64,000 nt of DNA from Streptomyces sp. NBC_01481 (GCF_026339995.1 NZ_JAPEPT010000005.1:248001-312000); one strand, 5' to 3'; positions 40,511 to 50,011 are shown, numbered from the stretch's first letter. The notes: generated by a model from the letters alone, not told the origin. Numbers and translations are program-made.

Positions 40511-41806
40511 ATGACCACGCGAATCATCCCGGCGGTCGGCGACGCCGACGCGGCACGGTCCATCACCACCCTGCTCAGCCAGCTCCCCGACGCGGAGCCG
40601 GCCAGCCCGGTGGGCGACTCGACCACGCTCCTCGACACCCTGGCCCGGCTGGCCGGAGAGTCGATCGATGAGCTGCCTGAAGTCGTCCTGGTCCACGAGC
40701 GGATCGGACCGGTACCGGCGCTCGAGGTCATCCGGGAAGTGGCCCTGCGCTTCCCGGCGGTCGGCGTCGTACTCATCACCTCCGACGCCAGCCCCGGGCT
40801 GTTCTCGGCCGCCATGGACTCGGGTGCGCGGGGTCTGATCGGACTGCCACTGAGTTACGAGGAGCTGGTCACCCGGGTCCAGGCGGCGGCCGGCTGGTCC
40901 GTCGGAGTGCGTCGCCACCTCGGCCAGGGCACGGAGGTCTTCTCCGGTCCCGGCGGCACGGTCGTGGCTGTCGCGGGTGGCAAAGGCGGCGTGGGCACCA
41001 CGCTGACCGCGGTCCAACTGGCCCTGGCCGCACAGGCCTCCGGCCGGCACACGGCGCTGGTGGACATGGATCTGCAGGCGGGTGACATCGCCTCGTATCT
41101 GGACGTGCAGTTCCGACGCTCGATCGTGGATCTCGCGGGTATCCAGGACATCTCGCCCCGGGTGCTCCAGGACGTGGTCTTCCATCATGAAAGCGGCCTC
41201 GGTCTGCTGCTCGCTCCGGGCGAGGGAGAGCGCGGTGAGGAGGTCACGGACCGGGTGGCGCGGCAGGTCGTCAGCGCACTGCGCCAGCGCTACCAGGTCG
41301 TGGTTATCGACTGTGGTTCGCAGATGAGCAGCGCCAACGCCACCGCCATCGAAATGGCGGAAAGGGCAGTTCTGGTGACCACCCCGGATGTGGTGGCAGT
41401 GCGCGGGGCCAAACGAATGGTCCGGCTCTGGGACCGGCTGCAGATCCGCAAGGCCGAGGAGACGGTCACCGTGGTCAACCGCCACATGCGCAATACGGAA
41501 ATCCAGCCACCTCTGATCGAGCGGATCACCGGCACCCGGGTGGCGCGGATCGCCGTCCCGTCGAACTTCAAGGAGCTCCAGGGCGCTGTCGACGCCGGGC
41601 GCATGCAGGACCTGGAGGCCAAGAGCACCGTCAAGCAGGCGCTGTGGGGCCTGGCCGGAGAGCTCGGCCTGGTGACAACCGCGGAGAACGAGGGCAGGAC
41701 CAGGAGCAAGGGCGGACGCACCGCGAACGACCGGGGGTCATTCGCCTTCGGACGCCGCACACGGGGCGAAACTCCGAAGGACGGGACGTGGGGGGCAGGG
41801 GGATGA
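40511..41806 (+). CDS. CpaE/TadZ-like pilus localisation ATPase
   Basis: A 431-residue protein: an N-terminal receiver-like domain (VVLVHERIGPVPALEVIREVALRFPAVGVVLITSDAS) without a clear phospho-acceptor, followed by a ParA/MinD-type P-loop domain with VAGGKGGVGTTLTAVQLA, ALVDMDLQAGDIASYLD and VVIDCGSQMSSANATAIEMAERAVLVTTPD. TadZ/CpaE proteins place the Tad machine in the cell. The C-terminal tail is a basic, disordered extension. Its stop overlaps the TadE-like start (ATGA). Confidence 0.92.
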   Translation: MTTRIIPAVGDADAARSITTLLSQLPDAEPASPVGDSTTLLDTLARLAGESIDELPEVVLVHERIGPVPALEVIREVALRFPAVGVVLITSDASPGLFSAAMDSGARGLIGLPLSYEELVTRVQAAAGWSVGVRRHLGQGTEVFSGPGGTVVAVAGGKGGVGTTLTAVQLALAAQASGRHTALVDMDLQAGDIASYLDVQFRRSIVDLAGIQDISPRVLQDVVFHHESGLGLLLAPGEGERGEEVTDRVARQVVSALRQRYQVVVIDCGSQMSSANATAIEMAERAVLVTTPDVVAVRGAKRMVRLWDRLQIRKAEETVTVVNRHMRNTEIQPPLIERITGTRVARIAVPSNFKELQGAVDAGRMQDLEAKSTVKQALWGLAGELGLVTTAENEGRTRSKGGRTANDRGSFAFGRRTRGETPKDGTWGAGG

Positions 41807-42216
41807 GACAGAGACGGAAGCTCTTCTGCCGTCGGGACGGCGAGCGGGACAGGGGCCAGATCGCGGTCGAGTTCGTCGGCATGCTGCCGATCATTCTCCT
41901 GACCTGTGTGTTGCTCTGGCAGGCCGTGCTCTTCGGTTACGCCTACACCCTTGCGGGCAACGGTGCCGACCGGGCCGCACACGACGCGGCCGTGTCCTAC
42001 CTGCGGCCGGATCAGGACGTGCGGTGCCAGGAGGGCGCACGCCTGGGAGTGGCCGATCCGGACTACGACTTCAGCGCCGGCTGCATCGTGGACCTTGGGC
42101 ACAGGTCGATGCGGGCGAGCGTCGGTGTGAAGGTGCCCGTCCTCATACCCGGCCTGACCGACTACTCGTTCGGCACGGTGACCGGCAAGGCCAGTTCGCC
42201 GCTGGAGGAGGACTGA
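41803..42216 (+). CDS. TadE-like pseudopilin 1
   Basis: A 137-residue TadE family protein. After a basic leader comes the processing motif G/QIAVEFVG (Glu at +5) and a hydrophobic helix (MLPIILLTCVLLWQAVLFGYAYT), then an extracytoplasmic domain with two Cys (VRCQEG and AGCIVD) likely to form a disulfide. Pseudopilins are cut by the prepilin peptidase and join or prime the pilus. ATG overlaps the previous gene. Confidence 0.9.
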   Translation: MRQRRKLFCRRDGERDRGQIAVEFVGMLPIILLTCVLLWQAVLFGYAYTLAGNGADRAAHDAAVSYLRPDQDVRCQEGARLGVADPDYDFSAGCIVDLGHRSMRASVGVKVPVLIPGLTDYSFGTVTGKASSPLEED

Positions 42217-42220
42217 ACCG

Positions 42221-42583
42221 ATGACCAGGCGCAGAGACGACAAGGGCGCGACAGCGGTCGAGTACATCGGATTCCTGCCGATCCTGATTCTCATCGGGAT
42301 CTGCCTGGTCCAGTTCGGCCTGGCCGCCTACGCAATGCAGCAGGCGGGCACGGCCGCTCGCACAGCGGCCCGTATCAGTTCGCAGAGCAACGACGATGCC
42401 GCCGGCAAGGCGGCCGGTGAGGCAGCCGTCAGCGATCTCATCAAGCCGGGCACGCGGGTCGACATGAGCGGTTCTGCCGATGACGCCAAGGCGACGGCCA
42501 CCGTCGGCATCCCCTCGGTCATCCCCGGGTTCAGCTTCGACCCGGTGAAGCGTACGTCCACCATGCCGCGCACCGACGAATAG
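42221..42583 (+). CDS. TadE-like pseudopilin 2
   Basis: A 120-residue TadE-type protein with short basic leader (MTRRRDDKG), site G/ATAVEYIG with Glu at +5, hydrophobic helix (FLPILILIGICLVQFGLAAYA), and an Ala/Ser-rich exodomain without Cys. GGAGG is 8 bases before the ATG and 5 bp follow the previous stop. It pairs with the first pseudopilin as commonly seen in Tad loci. Confidence 0.9.
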   Translation: MTRRRDDKGATAVEYIGFLPILILIGICLVQFGLAAYAMQQAGTAARTAARISSQSNDDAAGKAAGEAAVSDLIKPGTRVDMSGSADDAKATATVGIPSVIPGFSFDPVKRTSTMPRTDE

Positions 42584-42612
42584 GCCGGCCGAGCGAAAGA
42601 GTTGGAGAACCG

Positions 42613-43950
42613 ATGAGCCTTCTGGAGCGCCGAGGCGCCCCCGAGGAGAACGGCGGGAACCGTGAAGACGGTCATCTCGTCGCGACCTACCGGGCGAAGC
42701 TGCTTCAGGAGATCGACCTCGCGGAGATGTCGGCGCTGGCCGCGGTGGAGCGCCGCGTCCGCCTGGAGCGCGTACTGGGCCACATCATCAGCCGGGAAGG
42801 CCCCGTCCTCTCCACCGTTGAGCGCGCCCAGCTGATCCGGCGCGTCGTCGACGAAGCGCTCGGGCTCGGCATCCTCGAACCTCTGCTGGAGGATGCGTCC
42901 GTCTCCGAGATCATGGTCAACGGCCCGGACCAGATCTTCGTGGAGCGCGGCGGCCGGGTCGAGCAACTGCCGATGCGCTTTGCCTCGAACGACCAGTTGA
43001 TGCAGACCATCGAGCGCATCGTCTCCACGGTCAACCGCCGGGTGGACGAGTCGAATCCGATGGTCGACGCCCGGCTCCCCAGCGGCGAGCGCGTCAACGT
43101 GATCATTCCTCCGCTGTCGCTGACGGGCGCCATTCTCACCATCCGCCGCTTTCCCCGGGCGTTCACGCTGCGCGAGCTGATCGGCCTGGAATCGCTCGAC
43201 GAGCCCATGCTCTATCTGCTCTCGGCGCTGGTGCGGTCCAAGATGAACATCATCGTGTCCGGCGCCACCGGCACCGGAAAGACGACCCTGCTCAACGCCC
43301 TCTCCGGACTGATCCCGGAAGGCGAGCGCGTGATCACCATCGAGGACTCGGCCGAGCTGCAACTGCAGCAGTCGCATGTGATCCGGCTGGAGTCCCGTCC
43401 TCCGAACGTCGAGGGCAAGGGACGGATCACCATTCGCGACCTGGTACGCAACTCGCTGCGCATGCGGCCGGACCGCATCATCGTCGGTGAGGTCCGTGGC
43501 GGTGAAACGCTTGACATGCTCCAGGCAATGTCTACCGGTCACGACGGTTCACTCGCCACCGTCCACGCCAACAGCGCCGAGGACGCGCTGATGCGACTGC
43601 AGACCCTTGCCTCGATGTCCGAGGTGGAGGTCCCCTTCGCGGCCCTGCAGGACCAGATCAACTCCGCCGTCGATGTCATCGTGCAGCTCACCCGCCATGC
43701 CGACGGTTCCAGGAAGATCACCGAGATCGCCGTCCTCGACTCGCACGGGCGGGAGCCGTTCAAGATCGTCTCTGTGTGCCGCTTCCTGTCCCGGCCGATG
43801 GGAGCCGACGGCAAGATCTACGGGCAGTTCGAGTACTACCCGCTGCCCCGCCGGGTCGCCGACCGCTTCTACATGACCGGCCAGCCCGTCCCGCAAGCCT
43901 TCGGTATCGCACGGTCCGACGAACAACTCGCCTCCAGAGAAGCCAAGTAG
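42613..43950 (+). CDS. tadA: Tad pilus assembly ATPase TadA/CpaF
   Basis: A 445-residue secretion ATPase of the CpaF/TadA branch of the type II/IV secretion family. Walker A GATGTGKTT (Lys223), the Asp-box ITIEDSAELQLQQ, Walker B RPDRIIVGEVRGGETLDML and the His-box TGHDGSLATVHANS are all intact. It hydrolyses ATP on the cytoplasmic side to power pilus extension (and perhaps retraction). The N-terminal helical region SVSEIMVNGPDQIFVERGGRVEQL is typical. No defect is visible. Confidence 0.97.
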   Translation: MSLLERRGAPEENGGNREDGHLVATYRAKLLQEIDLAEMSALAAVERRVRLERVLGHIISREGPVLSTVERAQLIRRVVDEALGLGILEPLLEDASVSEIMVNGPDQIFVERGGRVEQLPMRFASNDQLMQTIERIVSTVNRRVDESNPMVDARLPSGERVNVIIPPLSLTGAILTIRRFPRAFTLRELIGLESLDEPMLYLLSALVRSKMNIIVSGATGTGKTTLLNALSGLIPEGERVITIEDSAELQLQQSHVIRLESRPPNVEGKGRITIRDLVRNSLRMRPDRIIVGEVRGGETLDMLQAMSTGHDGSLATVHANSAEDALMRLQTLASMSEVEVPFAALQDQINSAVDVIVQLTRHADGSRKITEIAVLDSHGREPFKIVSVCRFLSRPMGADGKIYGQFEYYPLPRRVADRFYMTGQPVPQAFGIARSDEQLASREAK

Positions 43951-43967
43951 CGAGTAGGTGCCAGGAA

Positions 43968-44906
43968 ATGAATCGACTGGATCAGCTGACGATCGGCGCC
44001 ACCCTGCTCTTCAGCGCGCTCCTGATCGCGGGCGTCCATACCTACGCCTCGGGCAAGGCCCAGCGCGCGGCGCTCGAGCATCGCCTGTCATCGACGCAGC
44101 AGATCACCACTCCGGGGCGGCGACGGCGCTTCAGGGGCGTCGACCGCAGACTCAAACAGACCCGCTTCGGCAAGAAGATCGAGCTACGTCTCGCCGCCAC
44201 CGGTCTTGATCTCACTGCTGGTGAGTTCTTCGTCTACATGGTCGCCGCCGTTGCCGGCTTCTGGCTCCTCGCCAGCTCGGTACTGGCCTCCTTCTTCGGC
44301 CCTATCGCGGGAGTGATCGCGCTCTGGTCCGCGTTCGCGTTCCTCAACTGGCAGCGCCAGAAGCGCATCGAGAAATTCATCAACCAGCTGCCCGAACTCT
44401 CCCGCATCATCGCGAACGCCACTCAGGCCGGACTCGCCCTGCGGATGGCGATCAGTCTGGCCGCCGAGGAGCTGGAAGAGCCGGCGGGAGACGAGCTGGC
44501 CAAGGTCGCCAACGCCCTCGCCCTCGGGCACTCCATCGACGACGCTCTCGGCGAGCTGGCGGACCGGCTGCCCTCCCGCGAACTGGTCGTCCTCGTCACC
44601 ACCCTCGTCCTGTCGAACCGCTCCGGCGGCGCCATCGTCAGCTCCCTGCGCAACCTCACGGAGACGCTCGAAGAGCGCAAGGAGACCCGCCGCGAGGTCA
44701 GAACCCAGCTGTCGCAGGTGACGCTGACCGCGTACATCGTCCCCGGGATGGGCCTGGCGATGCTGATGCTCATGGACAGCGTGTGGGACGGCGCACTGGA
44801 CAAGATCACCGGAAATACCCTGGGGCAGGCGGTCGTCCTGATCGCCCTCGGGCTCTACCTCGTCGGCTTCGCCCTCGTCCGCCGACTGGCCAAGATCGAA
44901 GTCTGA
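43968..44906 (+). CDS. tadB: Tad inner-membrane platform protein TadB
   Basis: A 312-residue type II secretion F-domain protein with an N-terminal transmembrane helix, a helical cytoplasmic part (INQLPELSRIIANATQAGLALRMAISLAAEELEEPAGDELAKVANALALG) and C-terminal transmembrane helices. TadB forms the membrane platform on which TadA acts. AGGA precedes the ATG only closely. Order tadA-tadB-tadC is the standard one. Confidence 0.93.
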   Translation: MNRLDQLTIGATLLFSALLIAGVHTYASGKAQRAALEHRLSSTQQITTPGRRRRFRGVDRRLKQTRFGKKIELRLAATGLDLTAGEFFVYMVAAVAGFWLLASSVLASFFGPIAGVIALWSAFAFLNWQRQKRIEKFINQLPELSRIIANATQAGLALRMAISLAAEELEEPAGDELAKVANALALGHSIDDALGELADRLPSRELVVLVTTLVLSNRSGGAIVSSLRNLTETLEERKETRREVRTQLSQVTLTAYIVPGMGLAMLMLMDSVWDGALDKITGNTLGQAVVLIALGLYLVGFALVRRLAKIEV

Positions 44907-44914
44907 GGGACGTC

Positions 44915-45790
44915 ATGGAACTGCTGCTCGCACTCGCCGCCGGACTGTCCGTCACCGGCATGTTGTACGGGATCAGGCTCTACCGAGCCGACGCCAAACT
45001 GCCCTCGGACCTGGCACTCGCCCTCGAAGTGGGCTCCACCCGCACCAGCGCCGTGGGCAGCGGCATCGACCGCCTCGGCATGCGCTACGCGCCCGCGGTG
45101 CTGCGCATGATGGGCCCCAAGCGAGTCAACAAGCTGCGCACGCGGCTCGACATGGCGGGCAACCCCGGTGGCCTGACCGTGGACCGCTACGCCGCCCGCC
45201 GCGCGGTCTACGGCTTCATCGGCGCCCTCGGGGCGTTCGCCCTGCTCATCAACGCGCACCCCTTCCTCGCCCTGCTGTTCGTGGCGTTCGGCATCTGGTG
45301 GGCGGAGGTGGGGATCTGGGCGGCCACCCGCGCGCGCAAGGCCGCCATCGAACGAACGCTGCCGGACTTCCTCGACGTGCTGGCGGTCGTCGTCTCCGCG
45401 GGTCTCGGCTTCCGCCAGGCCCTCGACCGGGTGGCTGAGCGCTACCGGGGCCCCTGGGCCGACGAGCTCAAGATCACGCTCCGCCAGATGGACATGGGGA
45501 TGAGCCGCCGCGACGCCTTCGAGCAGCTGCGCAAGCGCAACGCGTCCGAGCAGGTCGCCCAGTTCGTCACCGCCCTGCAGCAGGGCGAGGAACTCGGTGC
45601 GCCCATCGTCGACACCCTGATAGCCATCGCCAACGACATGCGCCGTACGGATGCTCAGAATGCCCGCCGCCGGGCATCCAAAGCTGTACCTCAGGCAACG
45701 GGCATCGTGACCATGCTCATGGTCCCGGCCACCATCCTGCTCATCGGGGCAGGCATGTTCCTCGGTTCGGGCATGAGCCTCGGCGGATGA
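44915..45790 (+). CDS. tadC: Tad inner-membrane platform protein TadC
   Basis: A 291-residue F-domain protein, partner of TadB. Transmembrane helices lie near residues 1-20, 90-125 and 265-285; the cytoplasmic F domain is TLPDFLDVLAVVVSAGLGFRQALDRVAERYRGPWADELKITLRQMDMGMSRRDAFEQL. It starts 8 bp after tadB and completes the core machine. Confidence 0.93.
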   Translation: MELLLALAAGLSVTGMLYGIRLYRADAKLPSDLALALEVGSTRTSAVGSGIDRLGMRYAPAVLRMMGPKRVNKLRTRLDMAGNPGGLTVDRYAARRAVYGFIGALGAFALLINAHPFLALLFVAFGIWWAEVGIWAATRARKAAIERTLPDFLDVLAVVVSAGLGFRQALDRVAERYRGPWADELKITLRQMDMGMSRRDAFEQLRKRNASEQVAQFVTALQQGEELGAPIVDTLIAIANDMRRTDAQNARRRASKAVPQATGIVTMLMVPATILLIGAGMFLGSGMSLGG

Positions 45791-45821
45791 GCAGGGGATA
45801 CCGGGGAAGGGGGAGAGTTCC

Positions 45822-47207
45822 ATGGCACTGCACCAGATGTCGACCGGACCGGCCGGCGCCATGACGGCGCACGGCCTGCTCGGCGTCGCCTCCGGCGATG
45901 ACCTTCCCGCCGAGCCCGCGCTCAGGATTCAGCTGAGCGCGCTCCAGGCCATGTGCCGCCAGGTCTTCGGATTCCGGCTGGCGATGATCGCACTGGCCAC
46001 CCCCTTCGCCGTCGTGGGCGCGGCATCCGGCTGGCCGACCATTCTCATCGGCATCGCGATCCTGGCCACCTTCATGGGCTCGTACGTACTCTTCCGCGAC
46101 TGGGAGCGCTTCGGCCCGCTGCTGCTGCGGCATCCCTGGCTGTTAGGCATCGACGCCTTCTTCGGCGCTCTGCTGCTGATCACCGCCACCCCTGCCAGCC
46201 CCCTGAGCTACGTCACCATCTGTACGCCGCTACTGGCCGGCCTGGTCTACGGATGGCGAGGCGCAGGCGTCTTCGCCTCACTGACCATCCTGATCATCTT
46301 CGCCGCCTACGCCGCCAATACCGAGCTCCAGGTCTCCATCGCCGGGTCCACACTTCTGCCCGGCCTGTGTGCCGTGCTGGGTGCCGTCGGGGTCAGCCTG
46401 CGCCAGCTGATGCTCCGCTTCGGTACGGCGACGCAGGCACTCAGCGAGGTACGCTCGCGGCTCGCGGTGACCGAGGCCGTCCAGGGTGAACGTGCGCGTC
46501 TGGCACGTGAGATGCACGACTCCGTCGCCAAGACCCTGCACGGTGTGGCGATGGCCGCGGACGGTCTGGCCTCCTCCGCCGACCGCATGGACCCACTCAC
46601 CGTCAGGCACCAGGCGGAAGTGGTAGCCAGATCCGCTCGCCGCGCGGCCGCCGAATCCCGTGAACTGCTCTCTGACCTGCGCCGCCAGACCGATATCGAA
46701 GCCGCGGGCGTCGACGTGGCCGCGGAACTCGCCGCCCGTACCGAGGACTTCGCCCGGCGGACCGGGATGGGGGCCACCTGGCACACCCTCGGCGAACTGC
46801 CCGTACCCGCAGTACCGCACGCCGTCGCGCGGCACCTACTGACCATCGCGTCCGAGGCGATGGAGAACGCCCACCGCCATGCCCGCCCCACCTACATCGA
46901 CGTGTCCGTGGGTGTCGTCGACGGAGCGCTGCGCATCAGCGTCTACGACGACGGGCGCGGTCTGCCGCCGGGCACGTCGCTCGACGACCTCAGAAAGGCG
47001 GGCCACTTCGGACTCGTCGGCATGGTCGAGCGCGCTGCCGGAATCGGCGCCCGGATCCGCATCGGACGCGGACGGGCGACCAAGGGAACCGAAGTCCGCC
47101 TCGAAATCCCCGTCAACGCCCTGCTGCGCAGTGGCTTGCCCGCCGACGCACACCCGCCGCTGACGCACGAGCCAGTCCCCACCGATGCCATTCCCCCCAC
47201 CCACTGA
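45822..47207 (+). CDS. Sensor histidine kinase (NarL-type partner) in the Tad operon
   Basis: A 461-residue membrane kinase. It has five or six transmembrane helices (about residues 45-205), a HisKA_3 dimerisation domain with phospho-acceptor His232 in REMHDSVAKTL, and a HATPase domain (EAMENAHRHARPTYIDVSV ... DDGRGLPPGTSLDDL ... GHFGLVGMVERAAGIGA). No large extracytoplasmic sensor is visible, so it may sense membrane or pilus state. It lies 31 bp after tadC and 14 bp before its response regulator. Strong GGGGGAG site. Confidence 0.93.
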   Translation: MALHQMSTGPAGAMTAHGLLGVASGDDLPAEPALRIQLSALQAMCRQVFGFRLAMIALATPFAVVGAASGWPTILIGIAILATFMGSYVLFRDWERFGPLLLRHPWLLGIDAFFGALLLITATPASPLSYVTICTPLLAGLVYGWRGAGVFASLTILIIFAAYAANTELQVSIAGSTLLPGLCAVLGAVGVSLRQLMLRFGTATQALSEVRSRLAVTEAVQGERARLAREMHDSVAKTLHGVAMAADGLASSADRMDPLTVRHQAEVVARSARRAAAESRELLSDLRRQTDIEAAGVDVAAELAARTEDFARRTGMGATWHTLGELPVPAVPHAVARHLLTIASEAMENAHRHARPTYIDVSVGVVDGALRISVYDDGRGLPPGTSLDDLRKAGHFGLVGMVERAAGIGARIRIGRGRATKGTEVRLEIPVNALLRSGLPADAHPPLTHEPVPTDAIPPTH

Positions 47208-47221
47208 AAGGAGGCCGCATC

Positions 47222-48301
47222 ATGCCGGACGATTCGTCGTACACACCAGGACAGCAACTGCCGTCGTCGCACGTGTCCCAGCACACGTCGTCGCACAGCA
47301 CACCCATCCGCTCCGAGCACACACCTGCCCAGGTACCGCTTCCCCCGCCGGCCGCGGCATCCGGAGGGCTCCCCGCCCTCCCCGCTCCGGTGACGCCGAC
47401 ACCGCTCCGGGTCGTGGTCGCCGACGACAACCCCGTCGTACGGGCCGGGCTCCATGCGCTGCTCTCCGGCCGCGAGGACATCGCGGTCGTCGCCGAGGCA
47501 GCAGACGGACGCGAGGCCTGTGAGGCCGCCCAGCAACACCGTCCTGACGTCGTTCTGCTCGATGTCAGGATGCCGGGCGTCGACGGCATCTCCGCGCTTC
47601 CGCATCTGGTGCGGATCGCCCCGGTGATGATGCTGACGTACAGCCGGGAGAGCGAGATCGTGCACGAGGCGCTGCGCCTGGGCGCGGGCGGCTACCTGGT
47701 CCACGGAGAGTTCACAGCGGACCAACTCGTCGACGCGGTACGGGACATCAGGCAGGGCCGGGCCCACTTCACAGTCACCGCCGCCAACGCGCTGCTCGCC
47801 CATGTGCGGGGCGAGCGCGCGCCGGCCGGGCCTCAGCAGCTTGCGGGAGGGCTGGGGCATCAGGGTGCGACTGCACATGGTTCCGCATCGCAAACCGATC
47901 CACGCCAGACGTCCAACTTCGGGTACCAGATGGGCTCCTATGTATCAAACTCATTGCAGCCGCGGCACGACGCTTCGCGTATGCAACTAGATGTGGGACA
48001 GTCCTTGGAGGCGCGACAGGCGGCAGCCCCACAGGGGCCGACTCAACGCGTGGGGTCCAGGACGGAGTTTGGCCTTAGCTCGCGGGAGGTGGAGGTGATG
48101 GATCTGATCGCGTCGGGCATGACCAATCAGCAGATCGCCGCCACCTGCTTCATCAGCGAGAAGACGGTCAAGAACCACATCAACCGCATCTTCGCCAAGT
48201 TGCACAGCACCAGCCGGAGCGAAGCCATCGCGGTATGGCTCGGCACAGCACATGGTCACAGCGGTGGCGGCATGCCGAGGGGGGCGGCCGGCCATGGCTG
48301 A
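47222..48301 (+). CDS. NarL/LuxR-family response regulator of the Tad operon
   Basis: A 359-residue regulator with an unusual 58-residue Ser/His/Pro-rich N-terminal extension, a receiver domain (LRVVVADDNPVVRAGLHALL; phospho-acceptor Asp114 in VVLLDVRMPG), a long Gln/Ser-rich linker (about residues 200-275) and a LuxR helix-turn-helix (LSSREVEVMDLIASGMTNQQIAATCFISEKTVKNHINRIFAKL). It probably controls the pilin gene just downstream and the Tad operon. GGAGG precedes ATG 47222. The extension and linker are longer than normal for this family. Confidence 0.93.
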   Translation: MPDDSSYTPGQQLPSSHVSQHTSSHSTPIRSEHTPAQVPLPPPAAASGGLPALPAPVTPTPLRVVVADDNPVVRAGLHALLSGREDIAVVAEAADGREACEAAQQHRPDVVLLDVRMPGVDGISALPHLVRIAPVMMLTYSRESEIVHEALRLGAGGYLVHGEFTADQLVDAVRDIRQGRAHFTVTAANALLAHVRGERAPAGPQQLAGGLGHQGATAHGSASQTDPRQTSNFGYQMGSYVSNSLQPRHDASRMQLDVGQSLEARQAAAPQGPTQRVGSRTEFGLSSREVEVMDLIASGMTNQQIAATCFISEKTVKNHINRIFAKLHSTSRSEAIAVWLGTAHGHSGGGMPRGAAGHG

Positions 48302-48534
48302 CGGTACGGCGATGTGCGATGCGGGCCGCCGGGCCCACAGTCGGAACGGACAGGCCCATCCCTCTCTTTGGGCCTCGGATTGGGCCCTGGGACCCTCTGC
48401 GGGAACCATCCGTCCGTCGTACGTTTCTCGCGTCGAAAGCGGCACCGGCCAGGAGGAAGCCGGTTACGCGGAAGGCACACAAGAGACGTGCGAACCGGCC
48501 GGTCTGCGGCCGGCCGGACCCGGAGGGGAACATC

Positions 48535-48780
48535 ATGTCGAAGGACATCGCGCTCAAGGCGGCAGTTGCGACGCAGCTGCGTGTGAGCGGTTGGAAGAAC
48601 ACGGCGATCGAGCGGATGAACCGCAGGGCCGACAAGGGTCAGACCTCGGTCGAATACATCGGCATGCTGGTGGCGGTCATCGCGATCATCGCGATCGTGG
48701 TGACCATGAAGGGGGACATCGGCAAGGAGATCGGCAACAAGATCAAGGACGTGATCGGCACGTCCGGCAAGTCGGGCTGA
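48535..48780 (+). CDS. Flp-type pilin
   Basis: An 81-residue pilin precursor: 35-residue leader ending ADKG35, then mature N-terminus Q-T-S-V-E40-Y-I-G (Glu at +5), a hydrophobic helix (MLVAVIAIIAIVVTM) and a short Lys/Gly tail. This is the classic layout of the major Flp pilin, the subunit of the Tad fibre. GGAGGGG precedes ATG 48535. It has a 233-bp upstream region that could hold its own promoter for high expression. Confidence 0.93.
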   Translation: MSKDIALKAAVATQLRVSGWKNTAIERMNRRADKGQTSVEYIGMLVAVIAIIAIVVTMKGDIGKEIGNKIKDVIGTSGKSG

Positions 48781-48788
48781 TCGTCGGA

Positions 48789-49361
48789 TTGCACAGCAGA
48801 CAGCGCGAGGCAGGGCAGGCCTTCCCCATCTACATCACGGTGGTGGCGGGCCTGCTCTTCCTCGCGTTTGCGTATTTCGTGGTCGGGGAGTCCGCCGACC
48901 AGCGAAATGGCGCCCAGGGTGCTGCCGACGCCGCCGCGCTGGCCGCAGCCCGGGATGCGCGGGATCAGATCGTCGAAGAACTGCTCGGGCCGAAGCTGCC
49001 CGACGACTGGGCGGACCTCATTCTCGGACGCGGGTTCGGTCCCGGCGCGGCGTGTCAAGCCGCCGATGAGTACGCGCAGAAGAATGACTCGGACAGGACC
49101 AGTTGCCGGCCGTACTACGGGGAGTACTGGGGTTTCACGGTCGGAGTCGAAACAAAGAAAACCATCGGTGATTCGGTGATCCCGGGTACGGCGGACGAGA
49201 AGGGCGAGGCAAAGGCCAGGGGCGTTGTCGTGCCGAAATGTTCGCTCAGCGGAGCGAAGCTGGATTGCGACGGCCTGGGCTCGTTGATCGATCCGGACGA
49301 CCTCGGTAGCGTGCCGGACCTGGCTGATCTCTTCACCGTCCGTCTGATCGACCCGAACTGA
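48789..49361 (+). CDS. TadG/TadE-like secreted pilus protein
   Basis: A 190-residue protein beginning TTG at 48789 (LHSRQREAGQAFPIYITVVAGLLFLAFAYFVVGE). It has one N-terminal helix preceded by G-QAFPIY, which lacks the +5 Glu and may be uncleaved, as in TadG-like minor subunits. The exodomain has two Cys pairs (AACQAADEY/TSCRPYY and PKCSLSGAKLDC). It starts 8 bp after the pilin stop, with no strong ribosome site, so it may be translationally coupled to the pilin. Confidence 0.8.
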   Translation: MHSRQREAGQAFPIYITVVAGLLFLAFAYFVVGESADQRNGAQGAADAAALAAARDARDQIVEELLGPKLPDDWADLILGRGFGPGAACQAADEYAQKNDSDRTSCRPYYGEYWGFTVGVETKKTIGDSVIPGTADEKGEAKARGVVVPKCSLSGAKLDCDGLGSLIDPDDLGSVPDLADLFTVRLIDPN

Positions 49362-49393
49362 CCGAGTGACAACTAATCAGAGGAATTGCAGTC

Positions 49394-50008
49394 ATGAGCA
49401 TGCGGCAGATCTCAGGGGCGCGCAGGGCGGCGGCGGCCGTCACCGCGGCGGTGGCGCTGGCCTTCACGCTGGCCGCGTGCGGCAGCGACGGTGACAAACC
49501 TGACAAGACCTCCAATGCCGGCCAGTCGTCTACTCCTGACAACGGGGGCGCGGTCGATCAGGGTGACAAGGGGAATCCCGGAAGCGCGAACCCAGGACCG
49601 GGCAAGGTCCTGACGACGCTCAAGGGGGAAGACGGGATGGAGCTGGACATCACCGCCGCCGTCCGAGACGCAGGCGGGTTTGTGACGGTCCAGGGGAACA
49701 TGCGGAACACCACGGACAACAACTTCAACCACACATCCGACTGGTCCGGTTCCGAACTCGAGGTCAATTCGGCGGTCGGCGGTGGCTCATTGGCCGGAGC
49801 CACCCTGGTGGATGCCAAGGAGAAGAAGCGCTACTACGTCCTGCGTGACACGGAAAACCGGCCGCTGGTCACCACAGTCAGCAGCGTCAAGGCCAAGTCG
49901 TCGACTCCGGTCTTCATGCAGTTCCCGGCGCCCCCTGAGACCGTGAACCAGATGACGTTTTCGCTGCCGACCTTCCAGTCCGTGACGCTCCGGCTCGGAA
50001 GCGAGTGA
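49394..50008 (+). CDS. Tad-associated lipoprotein
   Basis: A 204-residue lipoprotein precursor with signal ARRAAAAVTAAVALAFTLAAC (lipobox LAAC, Cys near 29) and an Asp/Gly/Pro-rich disordered spacer, then a beta-rich domain (ELDITAAVRDAGGFVTVQGNMRNTTDNNFNHTSDWSG ... STPVFMQFPAPPETVNQMTFSLPTF). The folded part resembles extracellular Ig-like domains of DUF4352-type lipoproteins. GAGGAA precedes ATG. Three bp separate it from the OmpA-domain gene, so they likely act together at the cell wall. Confidence 0.82.
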   Translation: MSMRQISGARRAAAAVTAAVALAFTLAACGSDGDKPDKTSNAGQSSTPDNGGAVDQGDKGNPGSANPGPGKVLTTLKGEDGMELDITAAVRDAGGFVTVQGNMRNTTDNNFNHTSDWSGSELEVNSAVGGGSLAGATLVDAKEKKRYYVLRDTENRPLVTTVSSVKAKSSTPVFMQFPAPPETVNQMTFSLPTFQSVTLRLGSE

Positions 50009-50011
50009 CGC

